Shown here piece after piece: positions 1 to 9,297 of a stretch of DNA of 64,000 nt. The translations under genes were made by a program, and so were the position numbers. The notes under the pieces are model-generated. The model was not told the DNA's origin. It ran no database searches and saw nothing but the letters and a program-made list of their open reading frames with translations. The stretch is taken from the NCBI RefSeq assembly GCF_002929505.1, contig NZ_PJJL01000066.1, forward strand, positions 94,810-158,809, given 5' to 3'. This stretch comes from Cryobacterium sp. Y57. GTDB taxonomy: Bacteria; Actinomycetota; Actinomycetes; Actinomycetales; Microbacteriaceae. The stretch's first letter is position 1; every line of letters starts with the position of its first letter.

Positions 1-1518
1 CCCGAGCACGACGCCGCGCTGAGTAGCGCGGTCCCAAGCGACGGCACGGCCCTTGCGCTGCGCACGCTCAAGATCATGGGTGCATCCCCGCTGCGGGACT
101 CGATCGAGGGTGGCTTCTTTCGCTACGCGGTCAACCGGGATTGGAGCGATCCGCACTACGAACGTATGCTCTACGACAATGCTCAACTGCTCGGCCTCTA
201 CACGCGCGCCTGGATGCTCACCGGCGGGGCGTGGGCACGCCACGTGGCCGAGGGCGTCGCAGGTTTTCTCACTGATGTGATGCAGCTTCCGAGCGGCGGG
301 TTCGCCAGCGCGCAAGACTCTGAGAGCACGGTTGATGGCGTGCGGGTCGAGGGGGGCTACTACGCGCTCGCGGCGAGTGACCGCGAGCGGCAAATTCCTC
401 CCGCACTGGACGAGAAAGTGCTGACCGGCTGGAACGGCCTCGCCATTCAGGCCCTGGCCCGAGCCGGTTTCGTCTTCGACCGCCCCGACCTCATCAGCGC
501 CGCCCGTCGTGCCGCTGATTCCCTGCACGAGCAACACGAGCGCGCCGACGGTACCCTCGTGCGCGCCTCTGTTGCCGATGTAGGCGCCGCCCGGGTCAAC
601 GCGCGCCGCGCCACCCGCGATGACATCGCTGCCGCCGCCACTGCTGCTGCCGATGGTATCGCTGCCGACGCCGCTGCTGCCGATCGTGCTCTCTCCGGCC
701 GTACGTCAGCGGCCAAAGCCACGCTGGAGGACTATGGCATGTACTCACGCGGGCTCCTCGAACTCGCACTCGTTACCGGTGACGTGACCTACGCCAGCCG
801 GGCTCGCCGCCTGCTCGACAGCACGATCTCAAACGCCCCCTCCGCCGCCGAATCGCCGCAATCAGCGACGCGGTCCGGAGCCAGTGGCACGCACCAATCC
901 GCTATTTTCCGCCCGCCGCACGGCGCGGATCCGGTGCTCAGTGCGCAAGGGCTGGTCAGCGTTGTCGATCCCTCCGAAGGGGCCTACCCGTCCGGACTGT
1001 CCGCGACCGCCGACGCCGCCCTGCTGTTGTACCGCCTCACCGGCGACGATCGCTATCGCCGGGCCGCGCAGGCGGGCCTCAGCCTGGTGGCCTCACCCGC
1101 GCCGCGGCAGCCGCTTGCCTTCGGCGCCGCACTGCACCTGTTCGACGAACTGAGCACCCCGATCGAGCAACTCGTAATCGTCTCGCCCGACCGGAGCGAC
1201 GAAAACCAGCAGACCGTCACGCCGCACCCCGTCACGCCGCACCCCGTCACTCTCTCCGACCTCGCACGGCGGCATCCGGCGCAGGTCGTCGCATCCGTTT
1301 CAGAGACCCAGGCCCGGGCCTTCGCCGCCGCCGGCTTCGCCCTGTTCGACCAGCGCGCCGCGCCGAGCGGTCTACCCACCGCGTATCTCTGCCGCGATTT
1401 CGTCTGCCAGCTGCCGGTGACCGACCCGGGCGAGCTGCCGTTGCCGGCGGCGACGACCGACCTGATCGCTCGCGTGGTGGCCGAACGGCAAAACCCCGAC
1501 TCGGCGCCCACACACTAA
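1..1518 (+). CDS. YyaL/DUF255 (spermatogenesis-associated 20-like) protein, 5' truncated by window edge
   Basis: The frame is open from base 1, so the ATG at 76 is internal and the true start lies outside the window. The segment with FFRYAVNRDW and PHYERMLYDNAQL is the hallmark of the DUF255/YyaL family, where a thioredoxin-like domain precedes an alpha-toroid resembling six-hairpin glycosidases. Only the toroid and C-terminus are here; the thioredoxin part must lie upstream. The C-terminus keeps the family's closing cysteine pair (YLCRDFVCQLP). An Ala-rich stretch (about codons 190-235) and a duplicated 15-base unit near 1218-1247 (giving HPVTPHPVT) look like lineage-specific insertions. The biochemical role of the family is not settled; a redox or carbohydrate-related function is only inferred from the folds. 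Confidence 0.85.
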   Translation, partial: PEHDAALSSAVPSDGTALALRTLKIMGASPLRDSIEGGFFRYAVNRDWSDPHYERMLYDNAQLLGLYTRAWMLTGGAWARHVAEGVAGFLTDVMQLPSGGFASAQDSESTVDGVRVEGGYYALAASDRERQIPPALDEKVLTGWNGLAIQALARAGFVFDRPDLISAARRAADSLHEQHERADGTLVRASVADVGAARVNARRATRDDIAAAATAAADGIAADAAAADRALSGRTSAAKATLEDYGMYSRGLLELALVTGDVTYASRARRLLDSTISNAPSAAESPQSATRSGASGTHQSAIFRPPHGADPVLSAQGLVSVVDPSEGAYPSGLSATADAALLLYRLTGDDRYRRAAQAGLSLVASPAPRQPLAFGAALHLFDELSTPIEQLVIVSPDRSDENQQTVTPHPVTPHPVTLSDLARRHPAQVVASVSETQARAFAAAGFALFDQRAAPSGLPTAYLCRDFVCQLPVTDPGELPLPAATTDLIARVVAERQNPDSAPTH

Positions 1519-2014
1519 CTTCGGCCAACCCGTCCCCTATCCGAAAAACCCATCGAAAGAACCGTCATGGTTCCCGAAATCAAAATCTGGGCCGGATTCA
1601 CTGCAGCGCACAAGGTCACGCACGTTACGTTCGATCGCCGCCCGGCCGGCCTCAGCGGCTTACCCTCGCCCCAGAACGGGGGATGATTTTGTTGATGGCC
1701 CTGATCAGGGGCCTCTTCGATATCGCCGCGCTCTGGCCCCGTTAAACCGGCGAACGGATGCCGCAGCATCCGTTCATGCGCGGCCGGTCTGTTGGTCGGT
1801 CGCGGCACCGAATTGCCGACGTCAAGACGTACACTAAGTACAAATGCCACCGCGTTTCACAAAACGCCAGTCGCTCATCGAGAACCTCGTCGCTTCTCGA
1901 GAAGATCGTCGCTGCAAAACACCCTGAATCATTCACGCCGGCAATTTCGATGCACTCCTCGGTGTCAGCCCTGGCTGGTCCACGATCGTGCGCACCACTT
2001 TCTCAAGGAGGACC
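1519..2014. other. intergenic region without a convincing gene
   Basis: Short open frames here show no family resemblance. A 12-base perfect palindrome CCCTGATCAGGG lies at 1699-1710. The 3' end supplies the ribosome site (AAGGAGG, 2005-2011) of the next gene. Any promoter for that gene should be here, but I could not identify a clear -35/-10 pair. Confidence 0.5.
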
Positions 2015-3811
2015 ATGGCGACACGTGATATCCCCGAGGCACAACCCGAGACTCCCGACCAGGGCTATGCCGATACTTTCGACGGTGACATCTTTGACAC
2101 CGACGCGTTTCGCCCCGACTCGGTCGGATTCGATTCGAGCGAGCCTGAACCCCCCACCAACACCGGGCTGATTCCGACCCTGTCTCTCAGCAGTGAGCCC
2201 GAGTTGGTGTTGATCACACCGGATGCCCGCACCCGTCGCTTCGACCGTGACGATCTCGTCGTGCGTAAGGGCGAGATAGCCCTCATCAACGGCCACTACA
2301 CGCCGCACGAGTCCATGGTGAAGGACCTCGTGGCCGTGTACGACGCCCTCACCGCTGCTGGCATCGACTTTCTGCTTGTGCGCGGCGACCACAACCGGCC
2401 GGTCATTGCCGTCGACCGCAAACGACGCAAGGAAATCACCAAGGTATTGAGCCGGGCGTTCGCCAACGAGCCTTTCTACGCCAAGCCGCAGGATGGCAAC
2501 GTCAGCCAGCAATTTCTGCTCGCCGACGGCGCTCTCACGACGCTGCGCAAGTCCTCCGTGTTTCGCGTCTACCGGCCGCGTATCGAACCGATCGGCCGCC
2601 TACGCTACGGCGCCCAGACCGCGTTTCAGCTGGAATTGTGGCGCTTCGGCGAAGACGAAATAATCGCCCCGGTGGAAAATGCCCTCATGCGCACCCGGCT
2701 GCCGCGCGCTGAAGCCCGTGAAACCACGGTCGACCTGTACGGGCGCTCCTGGCTGACCCTGCAGAACATGTTCGATGACCTGGCGAGCGACGTTTCTTTC
2801 GATATCGACCTTGTGTTCAGCTGGGTCGACGGGTCGAGCGACGAATTTCAGCGGGAACGCGCCAAGCGGATGAAGGCCTACGTCATCGGCGAGGGTGACG
2901 ATTCCGACGCCCGTTTTCGCCAGATCGACGAGCTCAAGTACGCGCTGCGGAGCGTGTATATGTTCGCCCCGTGGATTCGACGTATCTTCATTGCGACCGA
3001 TTCGCCCGCGCCGGAATGGCTGGCCGAGCATCCGCGTGTCACGATCATGCGCAGCGAAGACTTCTTCGGTGACACGAGCGTGCTGCCCATTCATAATTCG
3101 CACGCCGTGGAAAGCCAGCTGCACCACATTCCGGGCCTGGCCGAGCACTTTCTGTACTCGAACGACGACATGTTCTTTGGTCGTCCGGTCGGTCCAGAGC
3201 TGTTCTTCTCGCCGGGCGGCGTGACCAAATTCGTCGAGGCAGCCACTCGTATCGGTCTGGGCGAGAACGACCCGACCCGCAGTGGGTTCGAGAACGCTGC
3301 TCGGGTGAATCGGGCGCTGTTGCGTGGGCGCTTCGGCAAGGTCACCACCCGGCACCTCGAGCACACGCCGGCACCCATGCGTAAGAGTGTGCTGCTTGAG
3401 CTGGAACGGGAGTTTCCCGAGGACTTCAGCCGCACAGCCGCCAGCCGGTTTCGCTCGCCGACCGACATCTCGGTCACCAACTCGCTCTATCACTACTACG
3501 CCTTGATGACTGGTCGCGCGGTCGCGCAGACGCAGGTGCGTTCGCTGTATATCGAGACGACGCTGCGTATCGCCCTGCGACAGATGAATCACCTGCGCAA
3601 GCATCGCGATCAGGACATGTTCTGCCTGAACGACGGCAGTCGCCCGGAAATCTCTACCGAGGTGCGCCGCGCCGCGGTGACCGAATTTCTGGAGCTGTAC
3701 TTTCCGATCGTGGCACCATGGGAACGGGCCAGCCCGGCGACTAGTGCAGAACCGGGATCGGCCTGGTCATCGGGGGCTCGCGCAGTGCGGGCAGAGTTGC
3801 CGACGGCATAG
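2015..3811 (+). CDS. Stealth-family sugar-phosphate transferase
   Basis: Stealth proteins transfer hexose-1-phosphate units during capsule or cell-wall polysaccharide synthesis, and are related to GlcNAc-1-phosphotransferase. Conserved region 1 is at about residue 263 ([13 protein letters not shown]). Region 2 begins near 303 ([20 protein letters not shown], then IFIATDS) and includes [11 protein letters not shown] near 382. Regions 3 and 4 follow ([39 protein letters not shown]). The N-terminal 260 residues carry an acidic, poorly conserved head. I chose the ATG at 2015 because AAGGAGG sits 3 bases upstream, although that spacing is tight; an in-frame GTG at 1988 is the alternative. The 3' end overlaps the convergent phosphoesterase gene by about 70 bases. 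Confidence 0.88.
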   Translation: MATRDIPEAQPETPDQGYADTFDGDIFDTDAFRPDSVGFDSSEPEPPTNTGLIPTLSLSSEPELVLITPDARTRRFDRDDLVVRKGEIALINGHYTPHESMVKDLVAVYDALTAAGIDFLLVRGDHNRPVIAVDRKRRKEITKVLSRAFANEPFYAKPQDGNVSQQFLLADGALTTLRKSSVFRVYRPRIEPIGRLRYGAQTAFQLELWRFGEDEIIAPVENALMRTRLPRAEARETTVDLYGRSWLTLQNMFDDLASDVSFDIDLVFSWVDGSSDEFQRERAKRMKAYVIGEGDDSDARFRQIDELKYALRSVYMFAPWIRRIFIATDSPAPEWLAEHPRVTIMRSEDFFGDTSVLPIHNSHAVESQLHHIPGLAEHFLYSNDDMFFGRPVGPELFFSPGGVTKFVEAATRIGLGENDPTRSGFENAARVNRALLRGRFGKVTTRHLEHTPAPMRKSVLLELEREFPEDFSRTAASRFRSPTDISVTNSLYHYYALMTGRAVAQTQVRSLYIETTLRIALRQMNHLRKHRDQDMFCLNDGSRPEISTEVRRAAVTEFLELYFPIVAPWERASPATSAEPGSAWSSGARAVRAELPTA

Positions 3812-4679
3812 TCTCGACGCCGGAAGCGTGCAGGCGACGAGCGCTTTCGGCGGCATCGACGTATTCCAGTGTTGGATGCTGGCCGAGTGGCACCACGGAA
3901 TGCAGCACTGTACCCGGGAAAACGTGCACCAGGTTGAATGCGCGAGCGCCGTCGCGGCCGAGGGTGCCGCCGACGGGAACGTTGAGGTCCTGGGTGTAGC
4001 AGGTCGCTGACGAAACCGACACGGGGATGCCCGCGAACATCGCCATCGACGAGTAATGCAGGTGACCGGCGATGATGCTGCGCACGTCGGAGCCGCGCAG
4101 CACCTCGGCCAGGCGCTCCTGATCGCGCAACTCAACAGCGGTGGCCAGGTCGAGCACGCTCGGAATCGGGGGGTGGTGCATGGCCAAAATGGTGCCGTCG
4201 GGCGCGGGCACGCGCAGTTCTGCGGCGAGCCAGAGCAGCTGCTGGTCGGTCACGGCGCCGTGGTGGTGGCCGGGAACGGACGTGTCGAGGGTGATGATTC
4301 GCAAACCATTGAGGTCATAGGACCGGTCGATGGGCGATTCACTGGGCAGTTGGTCGAGCAGTTCAGCGCGAAACGCCGAGCGATTGTCGTGGTTGCCCAT
4401 CACCCAGATAACGCGGGCGCCGAGACGTTCAGCGGCCGGTTCGACGATTGCCCGCAGTAGTTCGTAGGCACCCGGTTCGCCCTTGTCGGCTAGATCGCCG
4501 GTGAAGACGATCGCCTCGGGACGGGCGCCTGAGGCCTCGACCTCGGCGAAAAGGTCGGCCAGATGGATTTCAGCGTTGATGCTGCCATAAAGCTTCGAGC
4601 CTCCCGCCAACAGGTGGGTGTCGCTCAGGTGTAACAGAAAGTGGTCCGGCCGGGGAAATTCAGCCGTTCGAATGCTCAC
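3741..4679 (-). CDS. metallophosphoesterase, CpdA/Icc-like
   Basis: All calcineurin-fold metal motifs are present in order: [10 protein letters not shown] near the start (DxH), [10 protein letters not shown] (GDxxD), [10 protein letters not shown] (GNHD), ILAMHHPP, and AGHLHYSS (GHxH). The 312-residue length fits the cyclic-nucleotide phosphodiesterase-like branch (CpdA/Icc, GpdQ). The substrate could be cAMP, another cyclic nucleotide or a glycerophosphodiester and cannot be told from sequence. The start is GTG at 4679 (MSIRTAEF). It is monocistronic and convergent with the Stealth gene, sharing about 70 bases tail to tail, so both terminators must lie inside coding sequence or be absent. 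Confidence 0.88.
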   Translation of the reverse strand: MSIRTAEFPRPDHFLLHLSDTHLLAGGSKLYGSINAEIHLADLFAEVEASGARPEAIVFTGDLADKGEPGAYELLRAIVEPAAERLGARVIWVMGNHDNRSAFRAELLDQLPSESPIDRSYDLNGLRIITLDTSVPGHHHGAVTDQQLLWLAAELRVPAPDGTILAMHHPPIPSVLDLATAVELRDQERLAEVLRGSDVRSIIAGHLHYSSMAMFAGIPVSVSSATCYTQDLNVPVGGTLGRDGARAFNLVHVFPGTVLHSVVPLGQHPTLEYVDAAESARRLHASGVETMPSATLPALREPPMTRPIPVLH

Positions 4680-5066
4680 AGAGCGTCCATTCGTTTGTCG
4701 CGGGCGTGCTCAATCTGGCGCGTCATCACGATTGTTCTTACTATTGGATCAGAAGTTCTTGAACAACGGGTGTACGCCACACATCAATCGAACATCGCTG
4801 GGGTAAATGGGTAAAAGTTCGTTCAATCAGTGATGGCGCTGCGCTGGCGGCCCGGCAGCACCGCGCTACGAGGCGGTTTCACCCCGCGGCAACGGCGTCG
4901 GCAAACAGCAACGGCAACGATTTATCCGGCGTCATCGACGAGTTGGGTGATGCTGTCCCGCGTTTTCCAATCGGTGACGCCGTGTTCGACAGCAAGCGGA
5001 TTCATGTGGACCCGGTCTGATCGCAGGCGACACTGTGCCTCCTCGAAACCCGTGGCATGCTTGACC
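4680..5066. other. gene-poor stretch upstream of PAP2 gene
   Basis: No recognisable gene. The PAP2 frame stays open back to an ATG at 4830, but those extra residues are Arg/Ser/Ala-rich and unlike a PAP2 N-terminus. Another + frame (about 4834-5020) gives a plausible-looking but unidentified peptide ending near GDAVFDSKRIHVDPV, possibly a decayed gene. Confidence 0.4.
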
Positions 5067-5978
5067 GTGCGCAATTGGTTACCTCGAAGCTCCCTCCGGC
5101 AGGGACCGCTGATGTACCTCGTCGGGGCATCGTTGACCGCGTTCGCCTTCCTCGGCCTCTATCTTTTCTTCGTACGCAGCCATGCCGGCCAGGAGGCCGA
5201 CCAGCTCGCGTATGACGGCGCCGAATTCGGCCGGCTCAGCATCACGCCGTTCACCGGCCGGGTGCTCGACTCCGTGCCGGATATCGCCGTGGTATTCGGG
5301 GTGGTGCTGACCGCGATCATCGCGCTGGTGCGCCGCAACTGGCGCACCCTGATCGTTGCGCTGGTCGCGGCCGCGGCGGCCACGGGGTCGGCGCAACTGC
5401 TGAAATACGGGATACTGGCCCGCCCTGACCTTGCGGTCGAGGGGTATGCCGGAAATTCATTCCCGTCGGGGCATACGACGGTGGCGGCGGCATCCGCTCT
5501 CGTGGTATTTCTGGTCGCGAGCCCGCGCCTGCGCCCGATGGTCGCCGGCTGGGGCACAGCCTTCGCCGTGTTGGCCGGTGTGGCAACGCTCGCCAACCAG
5601 TGGCATCGACCGAGTGACGTCATCGCAGCTCTGCTCTGGGTCGCCTTATGGGGGTGCCTCGCCGGGGCGGTTCTGGCCTGGCCGCGCCCGGGCATCGTGA
5701 CGCGTGCCGGTACTGCGATCCCGGCCCCGACACCTCGTCGCCGAGAATTCACCGGGCTGCGCCACTCGACGGTTCGCATTGTTCGGTGGGTATCGATTGG
5801 CTGTGGGGCGTTCTCTGCCGTGGCGTTCATCGCGACTCTCGTGCTGGACAGCAGCCTGTTCGAGCGCGTCGGCACGCTGGGAACCGTCGTCGCCTACCTG
5901 GGCGGAGTGGCGGCCATCGTGACGGCCGGTCTGCTGCTGGCGCTCAGCGGAACCCGGCTGTTTGCCCGCCTGCACTAG
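5067..5978 (+). CDS. PAP2-superfamily membrane phosphatase
   Basis: An integral membrane lipid-phosphatase-type protein with the three PAP2 signature blocks: KYGILARPDL (KxxxxxxRP), GNSFPSGHTTVAAA (PSGH) and NQWHRPSDVIAALL (the distal His/Asp). Six or more hydrophobic segments are visible. It would dephosphorylate undecaprenyl pyrophosphate, phosphatidate or a similar lipid phosphate at the outer face of the membrane. The start is uncertain: GTG 5067 or ATG 5112 (MYLVGASLTAF) places the first membrane helix at the N-terminus, whereas the long frame from 4830 adds an implausible extension. It lies 50 bases upstream of the type III polyketide synthase and may be cotranscribed with it. Confidence 0.8.
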   Translation: MRNWLPRSSLRQGPLMYLVGASLTAFAFLGLYLFFVRSHAGQEADQLAYDGAEFGRLSITPFTGRVLDSVPDIAVVFGVVLTAIIALVRRNWRTLIVALVAAAAATGSAQLLKYGILARPDLAVEGYAGNSFPSGHTTVAAASALVVFLVASPRLRPMVAGWGTAFAVLAGVATLANQWHRPSDVIAALLWVALWGCLAGAVLAWPRPGIVTRAGTAIPAPTPRRREFTGLRHSTVRIVRWVSIGCGAFSAVAFIATLVLDSSLFERVGTLGTVVAYLGGVAAIVTAGLLLALSGTRLFARLH

Positions 5979-6028
5979 ATTCATCGCCGAGGGGTGTACT
6001 CAGTCAGAGCCACGTGCGACACTGAATC

Positions 6029-7249
6029 ATGGCCGTCACGCTAAGAGCGATCCAGACTGTAGTTCCCCCGACGATTCTGATTCAAGAGCAGGTGCGCGAC
6101 ATCTTCGCCGCCCAGCCGGGGCTGAGCCGACTAGCTCAACGGCTGGTCAGCACGAGTTTCAACGTGTCGGGCATCGAGACCCGACACACCGTCATCGCCG
6201 AACTCACCATCGACAACGATGCAGCCGAACCCCAGTTCTTCGATGCGCGCCAGCAGCTTCTGCTGGTCCCGAGCACCAAAGTACGCAACGAGCTCTACAT
6301 CACCGAGGCCACCAAACTCTTCGTTGAAGCTGGCCGCCGGGCGCTCGCCGCCTGCCCCGATATCCGGCCCGACGATGTGACCCACGTGGTCACCGTCTCG
6401 TGCACCGGGTTTTACGCGCCCGGCCCCGACTACATGCTGGTGCGGGAGCTCGGGCTGAAGGCCAGTACCCAGCGGTACCACCTGGGATTCATGGGCTGCT
6501 ATGCAGCGATGCCGGCTCTTCGCACCGCAAAGCAGTTCGTCGAGGCCGACCCGAACGCGGTCGTGCTCGTGGTCAGCGCTGAACTCTGCTCGCTGCACCT
6601 GCGCACCTCGAACGACCCGGACACCATCGTTGCTTCCTCGCTATTTTCTGACGGTGCCGCCGCCGGTATCGTGAGCGCCAGAGCCCCGCTGCCCGGCGAG
6701 AAAGCCCTCGGCCTCGACCTGTTCGAAACGGTGATCACCCCGGTCGGCGAAGGCGACATGGCGTGGAAGATCGGTGATGAGGGCTTCGAGATGATTTTGA
6801 GCACGTATGTGCCGCACATCATCGACGAGCACATCGAGGAAGCCCTCGCTCCACTGTTCGCCCGCGATGCATCAATTACCGCGCAGCTCGCAGCTCCGCT
6901 CAGCGAGGGGACGAGCGAATCAGCTGCGGGAGATAGCGTGGCCGCCCGTGTTCTCACCCTCGCGCCCCCGGCCTCGCTCAGCTCGGTGATCGAGCACTGG
7001 GCAATCCACCCCGGCGGCCGAAGCATTCTCGACAAGACCGAAGCAAAGCTCGAACTGCGCGCCGACCAGCTGAGTCCATCGCGAGAGACTCTGCGCACCA
7101 ACGGCAATATGAGCAGCGCGACCATTCTGTTCGTGATGAAATCCATTCTTGACGGTGCGGCCACCGCCGATGGTGAACGGGTCTGCGCCCTGGCGTTCGG
7201 CCCCGGTCTCACCGTGGAGTCCGGCCTGATGACTGTGATCGAGGGCTGA
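6029..7249 (+). CDS. type III polyketide synthase (chalcone/stilbene synthase family)
   Basis: A homodimeric ketosynthase that condenses malonyl-CoA onto an acyl-CoA starter without an ACP. The catalytic triad is readable: Cys157 in GFMGCYAAMPALRTAK, His327 in WAIHPGGRS and Asn360 in GNMSSATILF. The 406-residue length is normal. N-terminal features such as VSCTGFYAPGPDYMLV match bacterial members of the SrsA/BpsA/phloroglucinol-synthase type. A methyltransferase and an FAD monooxygenase follow with 0 and -8 base spacing. That arrangement resembles the Streptomyces srsABC phenolic-lipid operon in logic, so an alkylresorcinol or alkylpyrone that is then methylated and oxidised is a reasonable prediction. 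Starter chain and product are unknown. Confidence 0.92.
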   Translation: MAVTLRAIQTVVPPTILIQEQVRDIFAAQPGLSRLAQRLVSTSFNVSGIETRHTVIAELTIDNDAAEPQFFDARQQLLLVPSTKVRNELYITEATKLFVEAGRRALAACPDIRPDDVTHVVTVSCTGFYAPGPDYMLVRELGLKASTQRYHLGFMGCYAAMPALRTAKQFVEADPNAVVLVVSAELCSLHLRTSNDPDTIVASSLFSDGAAAGIVSARAPLPGEKALGLDLFETVITPVGEGDMAWKIGDEGFEMILSTYVPHIIDEHIEEALAPLFARDASITAQLAAPLSEGTSESAAGDSVAARVLTLAPPASLSSVIEHWAIHPGGRSILDKTEAKLELRADQLSPSRETLRTNGNMSSATILFVMKSILDGAATADGERVCALAFGPGLTVESGLMTVIEG

Positions 7250-8077
7250 ATGGCCCTTCCATCGCTCCGCGTGCGGGCGCACAGGGCCGTGGAACTCATG
7301 GATTCTCCGCTGTGCGACCCGGCCATGCTCACCCGCACCTATCAGGATTTTCGTGTGGTCAACGCAGTCGTGTCTGGCTGGTGGAAGATCTATCGCCGCA
7401 GCATCCGCCCTGCTCTGTCGACGACGACCGAGATGACGCTGCTCGACGTTGGCTCCGGGGGCGGCGACGTGTCGCGGGCGCTGGCTCGCTGGGCCGTGCG
7501 CGACGGTCTGCGGCTCAAGGTGACCGGCATCGATCCGGACTCCCGTGCGCACGTGTTCGCGACCAGTCAGCCGAAAATCGTCGGGCTGTCATTCCAGCGG
7601 GCGCTGAGCTCTGACCTCGTAGCGGACGGCGAGCGCTTCGACTTCGTGGTCTCCAATCACGTGCTGCACCACTTGAGCGTCGACGAGCTGAAAGGGTTGC
7701 TCTTGGATTCTGAGGCGCTCGCGAGGCGCCGGGTGCTGCACGCCGACCTCGAGCGATCGAATTTCGCCTACCTCGGGTTCGCGGCGGCGACGTCGCCGTT
7801 CTTTCGGCACTCGTACATACGCCCCGACGGGCTCACCTCGATTCAACGCAGCTATACCGCCGAAGAATTGCGGGCGGTCGTGCCCGCCGAGTGGACCGTA
7901 TCGCGTGGCCTCCCCTCTCGGTTAGAGCTGCGCTGGGAAGCTCCGAAGCAGCCGGCAACGACCGCGGCTGATCCCGCGCTGCATGATGCGCCAGATGCTC
8001 CAGAGGCGCCAGGGCCTGTGGGCAAACGATCAGAGCCTGATGCGGCGCCAGAGGCGGAAAGCACATCGGATGCGTGA
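7250..8077 (+). CDS. class I SAM-dependent methyltransferase of the type III PKS operon
   Basis: The Rossmann SAM site is clear: LLDVGSGGGDVSRAL (motif I, about residue 64), VTGIDPDSRA (motif II) and DFVVSNHVLHHLS (motif post-II). The ATG directly abuts the TGA of the polyketide synthase, so translation is probably coupled. Most likely it O- or C-methylates the polyketide product; sequence does not say which position. The last 40 residues are Pro/Ala/Glu-rich and low complexity, and the 3' end overlaps the next gene by 8 bases. Confidence 0.88.
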   Translation: MALPSLRVRAHRAVELMDSPLCDPAMLTRTYQDFRVVNAVVSGWWKIYRRSIRPALSTTTEMTLLDVGSGGGDVSRALARWAVRDGLRLKVTGIDPDSRAHVFATSQPKIVGLSFQRALSSDLVADGERFDFVVSNHVLHHLSVDELKGLLLDSEALARRRVLHADLERSNFAYLGFAAATSPFFRHSYIRPDGLTSIQRSYTAEELRAVVPAEWTVSRGLPSRLELRWEAPKQPATTAADPALHDAPDAPEAPGPVGKRSEPDAAPEAESTSDA

Positions 8078-9257
8078 CGTGCTGATCGTCGGTGGGGGAC
8101 CGGTGGGCACGATGCTGGCCTGTGTCCTCGCCGTCGGCGGCCTCGACGTTGAGGTGCTCGAGCAACGTGCGCAGCCGTCGCTGCGCTCGCGGGCGATTGG
8201 CATTCACCCGCCGTCGCTGCGGGCACTCGCCGCAATCGGCGTTGCTAACGCTCTCCTCGAGCGAGCCGTGCGCATTCGCGCGGGGGAGGTGCGCTCCGAC
8301 GGCCATAGGCTCGGGCAGCTGTCGTTTGAACGGGCAGCGCCGGGATATCCGTTCGTGGTCGCCCTGCCGCAGTACGAGACGGAGGCCCTGTTGCGCGCGC
8401 GGTTCGACGCGCTCCGGCCCGGACGATATCGCAGCGGCGTGACGATGACCGGGGTGCGCGATCGCGGTGACGCCGTCTCGGTGTCCACCGATTCCGGTTT
8501 GATCGAGGCCCGCTATGTGATCGGGGCCGACGGAGCGCGCAGCCGGGTACGCGAGGCGGCGGGCATCGCCTGGCGGCAGCTTGGGCGCAGCGAAACCTAC
8601 CTCATGGGCGACTTCGTCGATACTGCCCCGACGAGCACCCATCCGGGCGACGCCGGCGCGGTGCTCTATTTCGAGCGCGGTGGCGTGGTCGAATCGTTTC
8701 CGCTGCCCGATGGTCGTCGCCGCTGGGTGGCGATGACCGATTTTCTCGCAACGGATGCCGACAGCGCCGACCTGGCCGCGCTCATTCGTCATCGAACGGG
8801 GGTGCGTGTGATCGAACCCCTCGGAGCCGCCAGCGCGTTTGCCGTACAGCAGAGGCTGGCCCGGCGCATGCATTCGAAATCGCTGCACGTTTTGGGTGGG
8901 CCGAGCTCCGGTCCCCGGGCTGCGGGCCGCATCGTGCTGGTTGGCGACGCGGCACACGAGATCAGTCCGATCGGCGGGCAGGGCATGAATCTCGGCTGGC
9001 TCGACGCCGTTGCACTCGCGCCGGCACTGCAGCGGGCGTTGCTCGATCCGGCGGCGGCAGCATCCGTTTTGGCAACCTACGACCGCACCCGTCGCAGCGC
9101 AGGGCGTCGCGCTGCCCTGCAGGCCGGGTTCAACATGAATATGGGCCGCCCCGCCCACGGTGCGCGGCTCCACGCCCGCAACGCCGTCGTGCGCTCACTC
9201 ACGCTGCCGCCGGCCAACGAGGTCGTCGCCCACGCGTTCACCATGCGCTGGCTGTGA
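8070..9257 (+). CDS. FAD-dependent monooxygenase (PHBH/PheA-like) of the type III PKS operon
   Basis: A class A flavoprotein aromatic hydroxylase fold. GGGPVGTMLA near residue 8 is the dinucleotide site, IGADGARSRVR is the DG motif and VLVGDAAHEISPIGGQGMN is the GD motif closing the FAD site. At 395 residues it is typical for a hydroxylase. The start ATG at 8070 overlaps the methyltransferase stop by 8 bases, making a tight three-gene operon. A likely role is hydroxylation, or oxidation to a quinone, of the ring made by the upstream synthase, by analogy with SrsC; this is inference. Confidence 0.88.
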   Translation: MRDVLIVGGGPVGTMLACVLAVGGLDVEVLEQRAQPSLRSRAIGIHPPSLRALAAIGVANALLERAVRIRAGEVRSDGHRLGQLSFERAAPGYPFVVALPQYETEALLRARFDALRPGRYRSGVTMTGVRDRGDAVSVSTDSGLIEARYVIGADGARSRVREAAGIAWRQLGRSETYLMGDFVDTAPTSTHPGDAGAVLYFERGGVVESFPLPDGRRRWVAMTDFLATDADSADLAALIRHRTGVRVIEPLGAASAFAVQQRLARRMHSKSLHVLGGPSSGPRAAGRIVLVGDAAHEISPIGGQGMNLGWLDAVALAPALQRALLDPAAAASVLATYDRTRRSAGRRAALQAGFNMNMGRPAHGARLHARNAVVRSLTLPPANEVVAHAFTMRWL

Positions 9258-9297
9258 CTGGTGCGGGCATCGGCCGCGCATCGAGTTGAATAGATGA

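Noticed and set aside
1699-1710. CCCTGATCAGGG palindrome as an operator
   Set aside because: A single 12-base palindrome far from a promoter is within chance for a region this size.
2600-3604. 334-codon minus-strand frame
   Set aside because: Antisense to the conserved regions of the Stealth protein.
4830-5066. N-terminal extension of the PAP2 gene from ATG 4830
   Set aside because: Extra residues are Arg/Ser/Thr-rich and unlike PAP2 proteins; later starts place the first membrane helix normally.
7833-9173. 446-codon minus-strand frame
   Set aside because: Shadow of the methyltransferase/monooxygenase genes; high-GC DNA commonly gives long antisense frames.
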